A stretch of 64,000 nt of DNA from the NCBI RefSeq assembly GCF_052116145.1, contig NZ_JBQKLQ010000002.1, positions 1 to 64,000 on the forward strand. The letters are read 5' to 3'. Below are positions 17,482-26,286 of the stretch, piece by piece. The stretch's first letter is position 1. Every line of letters starts with the position of its first letter. The notes under the pieces were generated by a model, which made no database searches, was not told the origin of the DNA, and was given only the letters and a program-made list of their open reading frames with translations. The DNA comes from Fundicoccus sp052116145. GTDB taxonomy: Bacteria; Bacillota; Bacilli; Lactobacillales; Aerococcaceae. The translations under genes were made by a program, and so were the position numbers.

Positions 17482-18660
17482 CTAATTGTTAATTAAGCTT
17501 AGAAACAACGCATACCATTGTTCAGATATGTTTTCAGCAGAAAAATCCTTTGCCCTATTCTTCGCTGCTTCTCCCATTTTTTCTCTCTCCTCTTTATTTT
17601 CAAGAAGAAATACAATTTTTTCTACAAATTGTTCTATATTAAACTTCTCAATTATAAAACCATCTACCCCATCATTAATTATTTCCTTTGGTCCTTCTGT
17701 GTCGAATGAAATCACGGGAATACCACACTCCATTGCCTCAGTAACAACTAAGCCAAAACCTTCAATTATAGATGGTACAACACAAATGGAGCTATCTAGG
17801 AGAAATTTTTTTACATCTTTAATAGCCCCGTGAAATGTTACTTTAGAATCCAAATTTAGCAGAGATATTTCTTCCATGAATTTCTGTTTGTCTTTACCAT
17901 CACCAAGAATGTCCACTTCGAACTCAATTCCAGTTTCATTAAGACTAGTTAAAATGTCGATCAGGTGTTTTAATCCTTTTGGTGAATATACGAGTCGTCC
18001 AATAAATACTATCTTATTTTTTAACAGTTTACCTCTTTCGTCATGTTCAAAACTAAGTGGATTATATATTCTGACTGCCTGTTTTCCAATTGATGAAGAA
18101 TACTTACGTTGAGCACTATTAGTTAAAACTATTAGTTTATCAAGTTTAGAAAACATATAAGAATAAATTTCTCCTTCATTCCACATATAGTCATGCTTAG
18201 TTTCAAAATACCTTTCATATGTACTTTGTAACCAACCAATTTTTTTTCCTGGGGTATTAATCATGGAAATAATTGCTGATGGAAACGGTGCAACTCCAAT
18301 GAGGATATCAAACTTATTTTCGTTAAAGAAAACTTCATACGTCTCGATCTCTTTCTTTGAAAACAGCTTACTTATCGCTTTTTCATGGTTTTTTATCTTA
18401 TAGATATACTGGTATAACTTTATAAATAATTTTTGAGGTAAATATTTATATTTGGTTCTTACCAAACTCTCATCCCACAACAAATTTATGTTTTCATTCA
18501 ATTTATATTCATGAGTTAATGCAACTTCTCTAGAAGAAGTAAACAGAATGGAAACATCAAGTTTCTCATTTTCGCTCAACTTATTTGCTACTGAAGCAAC
18601 GACTCTCTGCTGTCCACCAATTGAGGAAATATTATTTGTAATAAAACAAATCTTTATCAT
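17482..18660 (-). CDS. Glycosyltransferase family 4
   Basis: This 392-residue GT-B enzyme has an N-terminal ICFITNNISSIGGQQRVV donor-side loop and a GT4 domain with IVFIGRLVYSPKGLKHLID, VDILGDGKDKQKFMEE and VVPSIIEGFGLVVTEAMECG (E-x7-E motif). It resembles the galactosyl/N-acetylgalactosaminyl branch of GT4 enzymes, but the sugar cannot be fixed from sequence. It overlaps wzy by 4 bp (ATGA). Confidence 0.92.
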   Translation of the reverse strand: MIKICFITNNISSIGGQQRVVASVANKLSENEKLDVSILFTSSREVALTHEYKLNENINLLWDESLVRTKYKYLPQKLFIKLYQYIYKIKNHEKAISKLFSKKEIETYEVFFNENKFDILIGVAPFPSAIISMINTPGKKIGWLQSTYERYFETKHDYMWNEGEIYSYMFSKLDKLIVLTNSAQRKYSSSIGKQAVRIYNPLSFEHDERGKLLKNKIVFIGRLVYSPKGLKHLIDILTSLNETGIEFEVDILGDGKDKQKFMEEISLLNLDSKVTFHGAIKDVKKFLLDSSICVVPSIIEGFGLVVTEAMECGIPVISFDTEGPKEIINDGVDGFIIEKFNIEQFVEKIVFLLENKEEREKMGEAAKNRAKDFSAENISEQWYALFLSLINN

Positions 18661-19901
18661 AGCTCTTCCACACTACTTTCACTACTTTTTGTTAAACGTT
18701 GAAATGAGTTACTAAGCAAAACGAATACAATTGCATTGATAACCCAGAACCAAACTTCATCAAAAATTGAACTAGAAACCATTGCCCCAGGAATAATAGC
18801 TAACAGCCAAGTCAAGCAGAATTTGGCTGAAGGATTTTTTGTATTCAACACAATTCTGTATGCAATTAAAATTTTTCTCAGTATAAAAGCAATGTAATAA
18901 AAGAAAAAAACAGCTCCATAAGTAGCTAATACTTCAATCCACCAATTATGTAATACGTTGATGGTCGCAACACCATATTGTTGATAAGAAGATAAATAAT
19001 ATTCTAAGTTTCCTGATCCAACACCTCTAAAGTTTGTAATTTTTAATAAATCAATTCCGTTTTTAATTAATATTAATCGGGTGTTACCAGAGGGATCTTC
19101 TCTCAAAGACCTGGCTAATAAGTCTATATTTGAAGTAAATAGATAAATAAGATATGAAAACATCACAATTATAATTGGAATGAGTATTGCTTTAAAATTC
19201 TTATTATTAAAATTTAAATATGCAGCTAATATAATAACTCCAAGACTTGTAAGTACTATTATTCTTGAAGCAAATGTTAAATATAATGAAGTTGCTATTA
19301 AAGTTATTCTAATAAAGTTGAAAGCTTTTAACTTTACCTTGCTTAAATTTTCATTTGGTTCGTAATATACTAAAACTACTATACCTAACAACAAATACGT
19401 AGCAAAATCATTCGTATTATAAAAGAATGAAGTTGGATACCCTAATAATGAATATAAACTAGAAATACTGTCATTCGATGTGAAAATATATTTCCCAGTA
19501 ATAATTTCAAAGAATCCTATTATATTATGAATTATTAAAGAGAAAATGATAATATTGAATATACCTCTGAGATTTTCTTTTTCACTTAAAACGTATGAAG
19601 TAAGAATCGTATAGGAAAATCCTAAATAAATATAGTTGTTATACCTTGTCCATGCAGAATAATCTACTACCCAAAAGTATGATAGCAATCCCCACATCAA
19701 CCAAATAAATGTTAACAATGTATAGCTATTAAATAAACCTCTCGGAATTTTTTTATTTATATAAATATTTAAAAGAATAATAAACAATCCTATTGATACA
19801 ATTATCAAATTTAAAACCTCATAATTCCCTACAGGAAATATCACAGATAATAACCCTATAGAAAATATAAATCTCAATAACCTCACGGTCAACCACACCA
19901 T
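18657..19901 (-). CDS. wzy: Capsule repeat polymerase Wzy
   Basis: A 414-residue membrane protein with about 11-12 hydrophobic helices and O-antigen ligase/polymerase character. A long extracytoplasmic stretch (LREDPSGNTRLILIKNGIDL through GVGSGNLEYYLSSY) contains the Arg and the GxGxGN-like motif typical of Wzy/WaaL. It joins flipped repeats outside the membrane. It is the first gene after the 600-bp gap and has a weak ribosome site. Assignment rests on topology and position, since Wzy proteins diverge strongly. Confidence 0.85.
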   Translation of the reverse strand: MVWLTVRLLRFIFSIGLLSVIFPVGNYEVLNLIIVSIGLFIILLNIYINKKIPRGLFNSYTLLTFIWLMWGLLSYFWVVDYSAWTRYNNYIYLGFSYTILTSYVLSEKENLRGIFNIIIFSLIIHNIIGFFEIITGKYIFTSNDSISSLYSLLGYPTSFFYNTNDFATYLLLGIVVLVYYEPNENLSKVKLKAFNFIRITLIATSLYLTFASRIIVLTSLGVIILAAYLNFNNKNFKAILIPIIIVMFSYLIYLFTSNIDLLARSLREDPSGNTRLILIKNGIDLLKITNFRGVGSGNLEYYLSSYQQYGVATINVLHNWWIEVLATYGAVFFFYYIAFILRKILIAYRIVLNTKNPSAKFCLTWLLAIIPGAMVSSSIFDEVWFWVINAIVFVLLSNSFQRLTKSSESSVEEL

Positions 19902-20071
19902 TTCTCATTTTCTGTTTTTTTCACAAGGTAATCTATCTCATACCATATACAATGTTTTCTTTGGAAATATTCAATATAATTTAAGGGAACTCTTTATTAA
20001 TAATTGATTGCTTCTAAATTCTTATCATTACAAAAATCAAAAATGGAATATATATTAATTTAAAATAAAAC

Positions 20072-20101
20072 ATTATCATTTCCATCTATATCAAATATCA
20101 A
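20072..20101 (-). promoter_or_regulatory. Candidate sigma-A promoter for the wzy-galU gene group
   Basis: On the minus strand TTGATA (-35) and GATAAT (-10) are separated by 18 bp, about 170 bp before wzy and directly beside the palindrome. Prediction only; AT-rich DNA gives chance matches. Confidence 0.4.
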
Positions 20102-20105
20102 CTAT

Positions 20106-20145
20106 ACATTGTTTAAAATTAAATATATTTAATTTTAAACAATGT
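20106..20145. repeat. Perfect 40-bp palindrome
   Basis: Both halves match without mismatch: ACATTGTTTAAAATTAAATA then its exact reverse complement. There is no spacer and no T-run, so it is not a standard terminator. It could be an operator, a cruciform, or an mRNA structure in the capsule transcript. Confidence 0.9.
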
Positions 20146-20502
20146 GAATTAGCTATTATCGTGTCCAAATCTTAGTATTACATGTCACATTCTCACATTT
20201 AATTTTCAACAGTAAAAATATCCTGCATGCTTGATGTGAACTCACCAAACACACCAAAAGCCCCTTTAATTCATAAAAGCATGATATAAGAAAGCATAAA
20301 AGCCAATTTAGTAGTTGAACTTAAGACCAGTATTAAACAAACAATAGGTTTATCAATTGATTTATTCAAGAACGACAATTGGAGGATAAGACTACTTGTC
20401 TATCCCCTTATACTTTATAATAAATTAACAAATATAATATTTAAATCCACTGTATTTAAAAATAATGGTCTGTGACTAACTTTTTAAATATATTCATAGT
20501 TA

Positions 20503-21234
20503 CTACTCTTTATCTTCATAGCCATAATAAGCGTAATAACCAGCAGAATCACTTAATTCCTTGCCATTCAGGACATAGCCTAATATATTCGCATTAACAT
20601 TGTCTAGAGCCTCTTTTGCCTTTTTCACTTCTTCTTTACGAGTGTAACCTTGTCGAACGACCATGACTACTCCGTCAACTTTAGTTGCTAAAATTTGTGG
20701 GTCAGTTACAGCAGTAATTGGAGGAGCGTCATAAATTACAATATCGAAATACTGACCCAATTCTTGCATTAAAAGTGTCATTCTACCAGACCCTAGGATT
20801 TCAGAAGGATTTGGCGGAATAGGACCTGAAGGTAAGAAGTATAGATTTAAATCCCGGCTATGTTGAACCACTTGATTAAATTTCAAGTCAGCGTTAGTTA
20901 GTAAAGTTGTCAATCCTTGTTCATTATTTAGTTTAAAGGTTCTATGTACAGTTGGCTTACGTAAATCTGCATCAACTAATAATACTTTTTTATCTGTTTG
21001 CGCAATTACATAAGCTAAATTAGAGGCAACAGTCGATTTTCCTTCTGCTGGTATACTTGAAGACACCAGTAAGTTCTTCATTGGTTTATCAAGTTGAGCA
21101 AATTCAATATTTGTACGTATCGTTCTAAATTGCTCGGCATTTAAAGATTTTGGATCCACATACGCAATTAATGAAGTCCCTTGCATTTGTTGTTTTTGTA
21201 AACGTTGCTCAGTTTTTTTTCTTTTATTAAACAT
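20503..21234 (-). CDS. Capsular tyrosine kinase Wze/CpsD-like
   Basis: This 243-residue bacterial tyrosine kinase has Walker A SSIPAEGKST (59-68), Walker A' VDADLRKP (87-94) and Walker B VIYDAPP. The C-terminal tyrosine cluster AGYYAYYGYEDKE holds five Tyr for autophosphorylation. It pairs with the membrane activator Wzd, encoded 2 bp upstream, to control polymer length. No cognate PHP-type phosphatase (CpsB/Wzh) is encoded in this window. Confidence 0.93.
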   Translation of the reverse strand: MFNKRKKTEQRLQKQQMQGTSLIAYVDPKSLNAEQFRTIRTNIEFAQLDKPMKNLLVSSSIPAEGKSTVASNLAYVIAQTDKKVLLVDADLRKPTVHRTFKLNNEQGLTTLLTNADLKFNQVVQHSRDLNLYFLPSGPIPPNPSEILGSGRMTLLMQELGQYFDIVIYDAPPITAVTDPQILATKVDGVVMVVRQGYTRKEEVKKAKEALDNVNANILGYVLNGKELSDSAGYYAYYGYEDKE

Positions 21235-21236
21235 AT

Positions 21237-21971
21237 CTAGACTCTCTCCCTTACTCGACTTTTTTCTTTTTCAGAAGATAGTCTTGTCTGTTTTAATTCT
21301 TTAGTCGATAATTCGTATACATGCCCAAGGTTTATTAGTCCTAGCTGAACTAAGGAATCGTCCTCTTTTACAGTTGTATCCATCAATTCAACAATTATAA
21401 TTATTAAAACGCTAAAAGCAAAACCAATTACTGCACCAATTAATATAAAGATAAGCAATCTTGGTGATACTCGATTTGGATTGTAAGTTGCAGGAGACAA
21501 TACAAAGATAGTTGCACCTGCATCTCCATAAAATTCATCGATTGTATTCTCGAAAATTGCAATTAATTCATTTAAAACCGTTTTTGCTTCTTCTGCTGTT
21601 CCCATTGTAGCTGATATCTTAAAGGCTTGTGACGCTTGGCCTTGTTCCACATTAATTGCATCACTTAATTCACCAATTGTATATCTGTTGCCAAGCCTCT
21701 CATTCACGCTGCTTAATAATGAGTGGCCCGTTATAATGTCACGATACGTATTAATCATTTGAATATTCGATTGAATCTCACTCACTTGAATATTCTGTTG
21801 ACTTGATTCCTGATTAACTAGTAGTTGTGCTTCTGAATTATATTTGGGTGTTACTAAGAACATCATTGCTAGAACCGCAATAATTACTCCTGAAACAATT
21901 GCGATTAAAATTGTAAAAAAATGTTTTTTTACAATCTTATATAGTTCCTTTAAGCTAATTTCTTCTTCCAT
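21237..21971 (-). CDS. Capsule chain-length regulator Wzd/CpsC-like
   Basis: This 244-residue Wzz-domain protein has two membrane helices (about 18-38 and 172-195) around an extracellular region with predicted coiled coil. The proline-rich NPNRVSPR motif precedes the second helix, as in polysaccharide co-polymerases. The cytoplasmic tail activates the adjacent Wze kinase. It begins 14 bp after the CapD-like gene. Confidence 0.92.
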   Translation of the reverse strand: MEEEISLKELYKIVKKHFFTILIAIVSGVIIAVLAMMFLVTPKYNSEAQLLVNQESSQQNIQVSEIQSNIQMINTYRDIITGHSLLSSVNERLGNRYTIGELSDAINVEQGQASQAFKISATMGTAEEAKTVLNELIAIFENTIDEFYGDAGATIFVLSPATYNPNRVSPRLLIFILIGAVIGFAFSVLIIIIVELMDTTVKEDDSLVQLGLINLGHVYELSTKELKQTRLSSEKEKSRVRERV

Positions 21972-21985
21972 ATTATCCTCCGATA

Positions 21986-23821
21986 TTAATTCGCACTTTC
22001 ATTTGCGAATGTAATTATTTTTTCTTTTAATTTCCGACTATCTTCAATATTCTGGTGTAACACTTGAATAAATGAATCAATTTCATCAATTGGCATCTGT
22101 GCTACTTTACCGATAAATATTTTCTCATTTAGTTGATTTCCAACTAGCTCAGATGAAGTTAATAACTCTTCATATAGTTTTTCGCCAGGACGTATGCCAG
22201 ATTCTACTATATTAATGTCTTCTTCTTTATGCCCGCTGAGTAATATCATTTTCTTAGCTAAGTCTACTATCTTAACTGGTTCGCCCATGTCTAAGATAAA
22301 CACTTCTCCACCAGCAGCATTCGCTCCTGCATAAATTACCAAACGACTGGCTTCAGGTATTGTCATGAAATAACGTGTCATTCTGAAATCAGTCACAGTG
22401 ATCGGTCCGCCTTCAGCAATTTGTTTTTCAAAGACTGGAATGACACTCCCACGGCTGCCTAGTACATTACCAAATCGTACGGCACAGTAGTTGGATTCAC
22501 TTTTTTGGTTCATGCCCGTCACAATCAATTCGGCTACGCGTTTCGTTGCTCCCATCACATTCGGCGGGTTTACGGCTTTATCCGTAGAAATCATCACCAT
22601 CTTCGGTATTTTAGCTGCATCGACTGCTTTGGCGATATTATAAGTCCCTAGAATATTGTTTTTAAATGCTTCGACTGGATTACTCTCCATTAAAGGTACA
22701 TGTTTATGGGCAGCTGCATGATAGACAATATCTGGTTGCTCTTTCTTAAATATATCCAGTATTCGTTCATAATCTTGTACGTCCGCAATCACAGGCACGT
22801 ATTCTGTGAAGCCTTTTCTTTTGAGTAACTCATGATAGATTAGGTAAATCGAATTTTCCCCGTGTCCCAACAATAAAACTCTCTTAGGATTGAAACGACT
22901 CACTTGTCTAGAAATTTCAGAACCGATTGATCCACCAGCGCCAGTAATCAAGATGGTTTTGCCTTCAAGTTCACTACGGAGCTTCGTTTCATCTAATTCA
23001 ATTTCTTTTCTACCTAATAAATCTGAGATATTAACTTTAGTCATCGTATCTTTTGTTTGATGGATCCCTAGGATGACATCCTCAACTTTAGGCATCTTAT
23101 AGACAGTCACATGATTCTCATTACATAATTGAAGGATTCTCTCATAATCAGTTGGAGACAAAGATGGAATCGCCACTATGGCTTCTAAGTTATTGTACTG
23201 ACTAGCTAACTCTGGCATCATACTGGAATCCCCAATAACGGGTATCCCACCAATATTCTGGCCTTTCTTCTCTGGGTTATTGTCGAGTATGGCGACGACA
23301 TTCATATTCCCTTTGTTACGACGATAACTATCCATAAATAAGGAGCCGCCATCTCCTGCACCAATCAGCACGATATTTCGAGTTTCATCTTGAACGATAC
23401 CGTTTCGATACTTGGATAGATAAATCATCTGCCATATAGTTCTGATTCCCACAACACCTAAGGCCGCTACAATCATTGATAGTACAGTGTAGCGAAACGA
23501 GAACACATCCAACGCTATAGTACACAGAAGTCCTCCTATCGCACCACTAAGCATTGAGATGATAAATAATAAAATAATGTCGATTAATCCGCTATACCGA
23601 TTGATTCGTGTACTCACTTGAAACACATGCGATAAAACCAAGTAAACGATAAATGACGAAGTGGTGTAGACGACATAATTGAGAAATGGGACATCAATTA
23701 AAGTCAAAAAAAATAAATAAGACAAGAGACCAGCGAGTATATAGATGCTTAAGTCTGTAAACATCCATATGAGCCGTTTCTGTGCCTTATTTAACTTTTG
23801 TACATATTCGACAATATGCAT
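21986..23821 (-). CDS. CapD/FlaA1-type membrane nucleotide-sugar dehydratase
   Basis: This 611-residue protein has four N-terminal membrane helices, a CoA-binding-like Rossmann domain (NIVLIGAGDGGSLFMD) and a second Rossmann domain with TGAGGSIGSEISRQ. The active site is STDKAVNPPNVMGATKR, with Met replacing Tyr as in WbpM/CapD 4,6-dehydratases acting on UDP-GlcNAc. It likely makes a 4-keto-6-deoxy sugar for the capsule. ATG at 23821 follows AAGGA by 6 bases. The frame is open to a TTG at 23968, but those 49 residues lack a ribosome site and family similarity. Confidence 0.9.
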   Translation of the reverse strand: MHIVEYVQKLNKAQKRLIWMFTDLSIYILAGLLSYLFFLTLIDVPFLNYVVYTTSSFIVYLVLSHVFQVSTRINRYSGLIDIILLFIISMLSGAIGGLLCTIALDVFSFRYTVLSMIVAALGVVGIRTIWQMIYLSKYRNGIVQDETRNIVLIGAGDGGSLFMDSYRRNKGNMNVVAILDNNPEKKGQNIGGIPVIGDSSMMPELASQYNNLEAIVAIPSLSPTDYERILQLCNENHVTVYKMPKVEDVILGIHQTKDTMTKVNISDLLGRKEIELDETKLRSELEGKTILITGAGGSIGSEISRQVSRFNPKRVLLLGHGENSIYLIYHELLKRKGFTEYVPVIADVQDYERILDIFKKEQPDIVYHAAAHKHVPLMESNPVEAFKNNILGTYNIAKAVDAAKIPKMVMISTDKAVNPPNVMGATKRVAELIVTGMNQKSESNYCAVRFGNVLGSRGSVIPVFEKQIAEGGPITVTDFRMTRYFMTIPEASRLVIYAGANAAGGEVFILDMGEPVKIVDLAKKMILLSGHKEEDINIVESGIRPGEKLYEELLTSSELVGNQLNEKIFIGKVAQMPIDEIDSFIQVLHQNIEDSRKLKEKIITFANESAN

Positions 23822-23980
23822 GGATATTCCTTGATGGGCATTCATTATATTCTTCACGTTCTTTCTATTTGAGTTATCGAGTAAGTGACCTATGGGTGGA
23901 CTTACTCGCTCCGTTTTATATACAAATGATTTCACTCTAACTTTAACGGTAATTCGAATATATTTCAACCAGACTTGATA

Positions 23981-24008
23981 TTTCTGGATAACTATTGTTA
24001 TCCAGAAA
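23981..24008. promoter_or_regulatory. Perfect 12-bp hairpin upstream of the CapD-like gene
   Basis: TTTCTGGATAAC, loop TATT, GTTATCCAGAAA. No T-run follows on the minus strand. It lies in the 5' leader region, between the epimerase and CapD-like genes, and may act as mRNA stabiliser, attenuator or operator. Confidence 0.5.
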
Positions 24009-24214
24009 CCGTTTGGGAGATATTCAATATTTCAATTATAGTATAATTTTAAATGATTACAATGTGTTTTATCAATGTATTTAAAAAGAATGCGTTTTAA
24101 ATGTAATTATTTGTGGTTATTATGCTTAATAGAGGTCTTTTCATTATAAACACACAGAATCACCCTCTGCAATACAGGCCTTATTAAATAGATTACAGTG
24201 AGTTTTCTTTATGA

Positions 24215-25072
24215 TTACTTTTCTGTTAATTCGATGGATTCTTTTAAATTATAGACTTGGTACAGCCCTTTATGATAATCACTCATCGATTGATCGTAGA
24301 CATAATCTCCAAATATCTTCTGAATGGTGTTTATTCTCAACAACCGTTTGATAATCGGATTGAACAACTTAGTTTGGAAGTTGCGTTTGCCATGAACCTG
24401 CGCAATCAATCTGACTAATTGACTTGTTTGCACATACTCTTGATTCTGGGGAAAGAACACTCCCTCTTCTTCATTCACTATCAGTAATCTAATGAATTCG
24501 GATAGATTATCGACATGAATCATACTGCGTTTATTGTCAAGGTTTGGGAAGAAGGGGATTTTAGTCGCTAGCTTTGCTAGTTTAGGGTAGTTACCTTTCG
24601 ATCCTTTACCATAACTCATCGGGGGTCTAATGATAGCAATTCTGAAATTTGGAGATTCTAGTTTATTCAAACCAGCTTCTGCTTGAATTTTACTGTCCCC
24701 ATAGAAGTCTTTGGCTTTAGGCACCGTCTCACGCGTTATAATCCCATTCTGAATGTCGCTGGCACCGTAAATGATGATGCTACTCATAAAAATGAATTGT
24801 TTAACTCCATCTGCTTTGGCTTTTTTTGCTAGATCAATCGTTAAATCTCGATTGACGCGATAATACTCTTCTTTTAAGTTCTCATCGGATGAGACATGAG
24901 CTATTCCGGCTACATGAACAATGGAATCATATTGACTAAAAACCTTACGCTTCCAGTCATCATTTTTTAAGGATATTTTTTCAATAGCGAATGCATCAGG
25001 ATGCTTCGCTAACCATGCCTCTAATGAATTGCCAATGAAACTATTCACTCCGGTGATTAATATCTTTTTCAT
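24215..25072 (-). CDS. NAD-dependent epimerase/dehydratase (extended SDR)
   Basis: This 285-residue extended SDR protein has the NAD loop TGVNSFIG (7-14), a mid-region VHVAGIAHVS and the catalytic YGDSK (Tyr-x3-Lys). It resembles the 4-reductases/epimerases that act after a CapD-type dehydratase, for example UDP-N-acetylquinovosamine-forming enzymes. The next gene makes the likely 4-keto substrate. It is somewhat short of the 300-320 residues usual for the family. Exact reaction unknown. Confidence 0.85.
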   Translation of the reverse strand: MKKILITGVNSFIGNSLEAWLAKHPDAFAIEKISLKNDDWKRKVFSQYDSIVHVAGIAHVSSDENLKEEYYRVNRDLTIDLAKKAKADGVKQFIFMSSIIIYGASDIQNGIITRETVPKAKDFYGDSKIQAEAGLNKLESPNFRIAIIRPPMSYGKGSKGNYPKLAKLATKIPFFPNLDNKRSMIHVDNLSEFIRLLIVNEEEGVFFPQNQEYVQTSQLVRLIAQVHGKRNFQTKLFNPIIKRLLRINTIQKIFGDYVYDQSMSDYHKGLYQVYNLKESIELTEK

Positions 25073-25175
25073 ATACTATTCTCCAATATTTAACTATAAT
25101 TTCTTGTTAAGTTTAATCTCTAAAAATAAATAGTAAAGGTAATACGCTCTTAAGTCAACTAAGTCTATATAAAAA

Positions 25176-25211
25176 CTCTCATACAATTAGGGGGTTCTAA
25201 TTATATGAGAG
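25176..25211 (-). terminator. Terminator after the LCP gene
   Basis: On the minus strand, CTCTCATATAATTAG pairs with CTAATTGTATGAGAG (one wobble), followed by TTTTT. The LCP gene may thus be a separate transcript, or partial read-through may feed the capsule operon. Confidence 0.85.
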
Positions 25212-25218
25212 AGACCTA

Positions 25219-26052
25219 TTAATTTAATTGCGAACTTAAATTAGCCATTACTTCATTATAAGAGTCATCATAAATTAAATCATAGTAAATTCCATCAATC
25301 ATCGTACCTCCACCTGATAATTGGTAGAATTCCACACTATTAGCCAGTTGTCTATAATCTGCGAATAATTGTACTAAGTTTAAAAAGCCTAAGTCTGTTT
25401 CAATGTTACTTGACATAGTGGAGTAAACACTCTGGAAATTAAGAATTGAATCAAAGCTGGCCATTTTACTAATGAGACCTTGTACGACCTGTCTTTGTCT
25501 TTCTTGACGGCCATAATCGCCTCCAGAAGTATAACGCTCACGGACATAAGCTAAGGCTTTGTCTCCATCTAAGGTGATAGCTTCTCCAGCTGAAAAATCA
25601 TAACCGGAGATACTGAAACTAGTTGGTGAGACCACATCAATGCCTCCAACTGCATCAATCACTTCTTTTAGCCCTGCCATATTGACGGCGATATAGTTGT
25701 CAATTTCTATATCAAACCATTGTTCAACGGACTGCATCGACAATTCTGGACCACCAAAAGCATAGGCATGGTTAATTTTATCCATATAATAGCCTGGAAT
25801 CATCACATAAGCATCCCGCGGAATACTAGTGACTGTAATTAATTCTGTGGTAGAATTAACCGTTAATAACATCATGACATCAGAACGACCATGATCGGAC
25901 CGTCCCAAGTCGCCTGTATCGACTCCCAGTAAGAGGATTGACTTAGAGCTTCTACTTTCTTGAGCATTGATTCTTTCGGGTGAATTGACTACATTTATTG
26001 TGAACGTTAGTAGCAACATTAAGACCACAAAACGCTTTATATTCTGTTTCAT
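25219..26052 (-). CDS. LytR-CpsA-Psr (LCP) family cell-wall ligase
   Basis: This 277-residue protein has one N-terminal membrane/signal helix (6-22) and then a complete LCP domain: SILLLGVDTGD, SDVMMLLTVN, SIPRDAYVMIPG, KINHAYAFGG, and ALAYVRERYTSGGDYGRQERQRQV. The conserved Arg and Asp residues for pyrophosphate-lipid binding are present. It transfers the finished capsule from undecaprenyl phosphate to peptidoglycan. It lacks the extra membrane helices and accessory domain of CpsA, so it is a minimal LCP. GAGGAG precedes the ATG. Confidence 0.93.
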   Translation of the reverse strand: MKQNIKRFVVLMLLLTFTINVVNSPERINAQESRSSKSILLLGVDTGDLGRSDHGRSDVMMLLTVNSTTELITVTSIPRDAYVMIPGYYMDKINHAYAFGGPELSMQSVEQWFDIEIDNYIAVNMAGLKEVIDAVGGIDVVSPTSFSISGYDFSAGEAITLDGDKALAYVRERYTSGGDYGRQERQRQVVQGLISKMASFDSILNFQSVYSTMSSNIETDLGFLNLVQLFADYRQLANSVEFYQLSGGGTMIDGIYYDLIYDDSYNEVMANLSSQLN

Positions 26053-26084
26053 CTGGTTTCTCCTCGTATCATAATTTTTTGTTC

Positions 26085-26093
26085 ATTATATCA
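26085..26093 (-). promoter_or_regulatory. Extended -10 promoter element for the LCP gene
   Basis: The minus strand reads TGATATAAT, an extended -10 (TGnTATAAT), 33 bp before the LCP start codon. No good -35 is visible, as is common with extended -10 promoters. Confidence 0.55.
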
Positions 26094-26286
26094 CTTTTTA
26101 ACGATATAAACTAGAACTAAATAACACTGAAAGAATTCTTAATAAATTGAATTTTTAAAGAGCTGTGGTTGTTTCAATTCAAGGATTGTATGCCATGTTT
26201 ACTTAGAAGAGATGGCTGAAACGTCCATCTGATGATATAATCATTATAACGTTTGTGATTAATAATATAGAAACTAGGTAATCTAA

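Larger units (their letters stand above)
19902..20502. other. 601-bp AT-rich gap between Wze and Wzy genes
   Basis: No open reading frame or recognisable gene relic on either strand. It holds a perfect 40-bp palindrome and a candidate promoter for the downstream serotype genes. In many streptococcal-type loci the initiating sugar transferase gene lies exactly here; none is seen. Confidence 0.6.

Noticed and set aside
19902..20502. Relic of an initiating glycosyltransferase gene
   Set aside because: I read both strands of the gap and found no segment resembling a phosphoglycosyl transferase.
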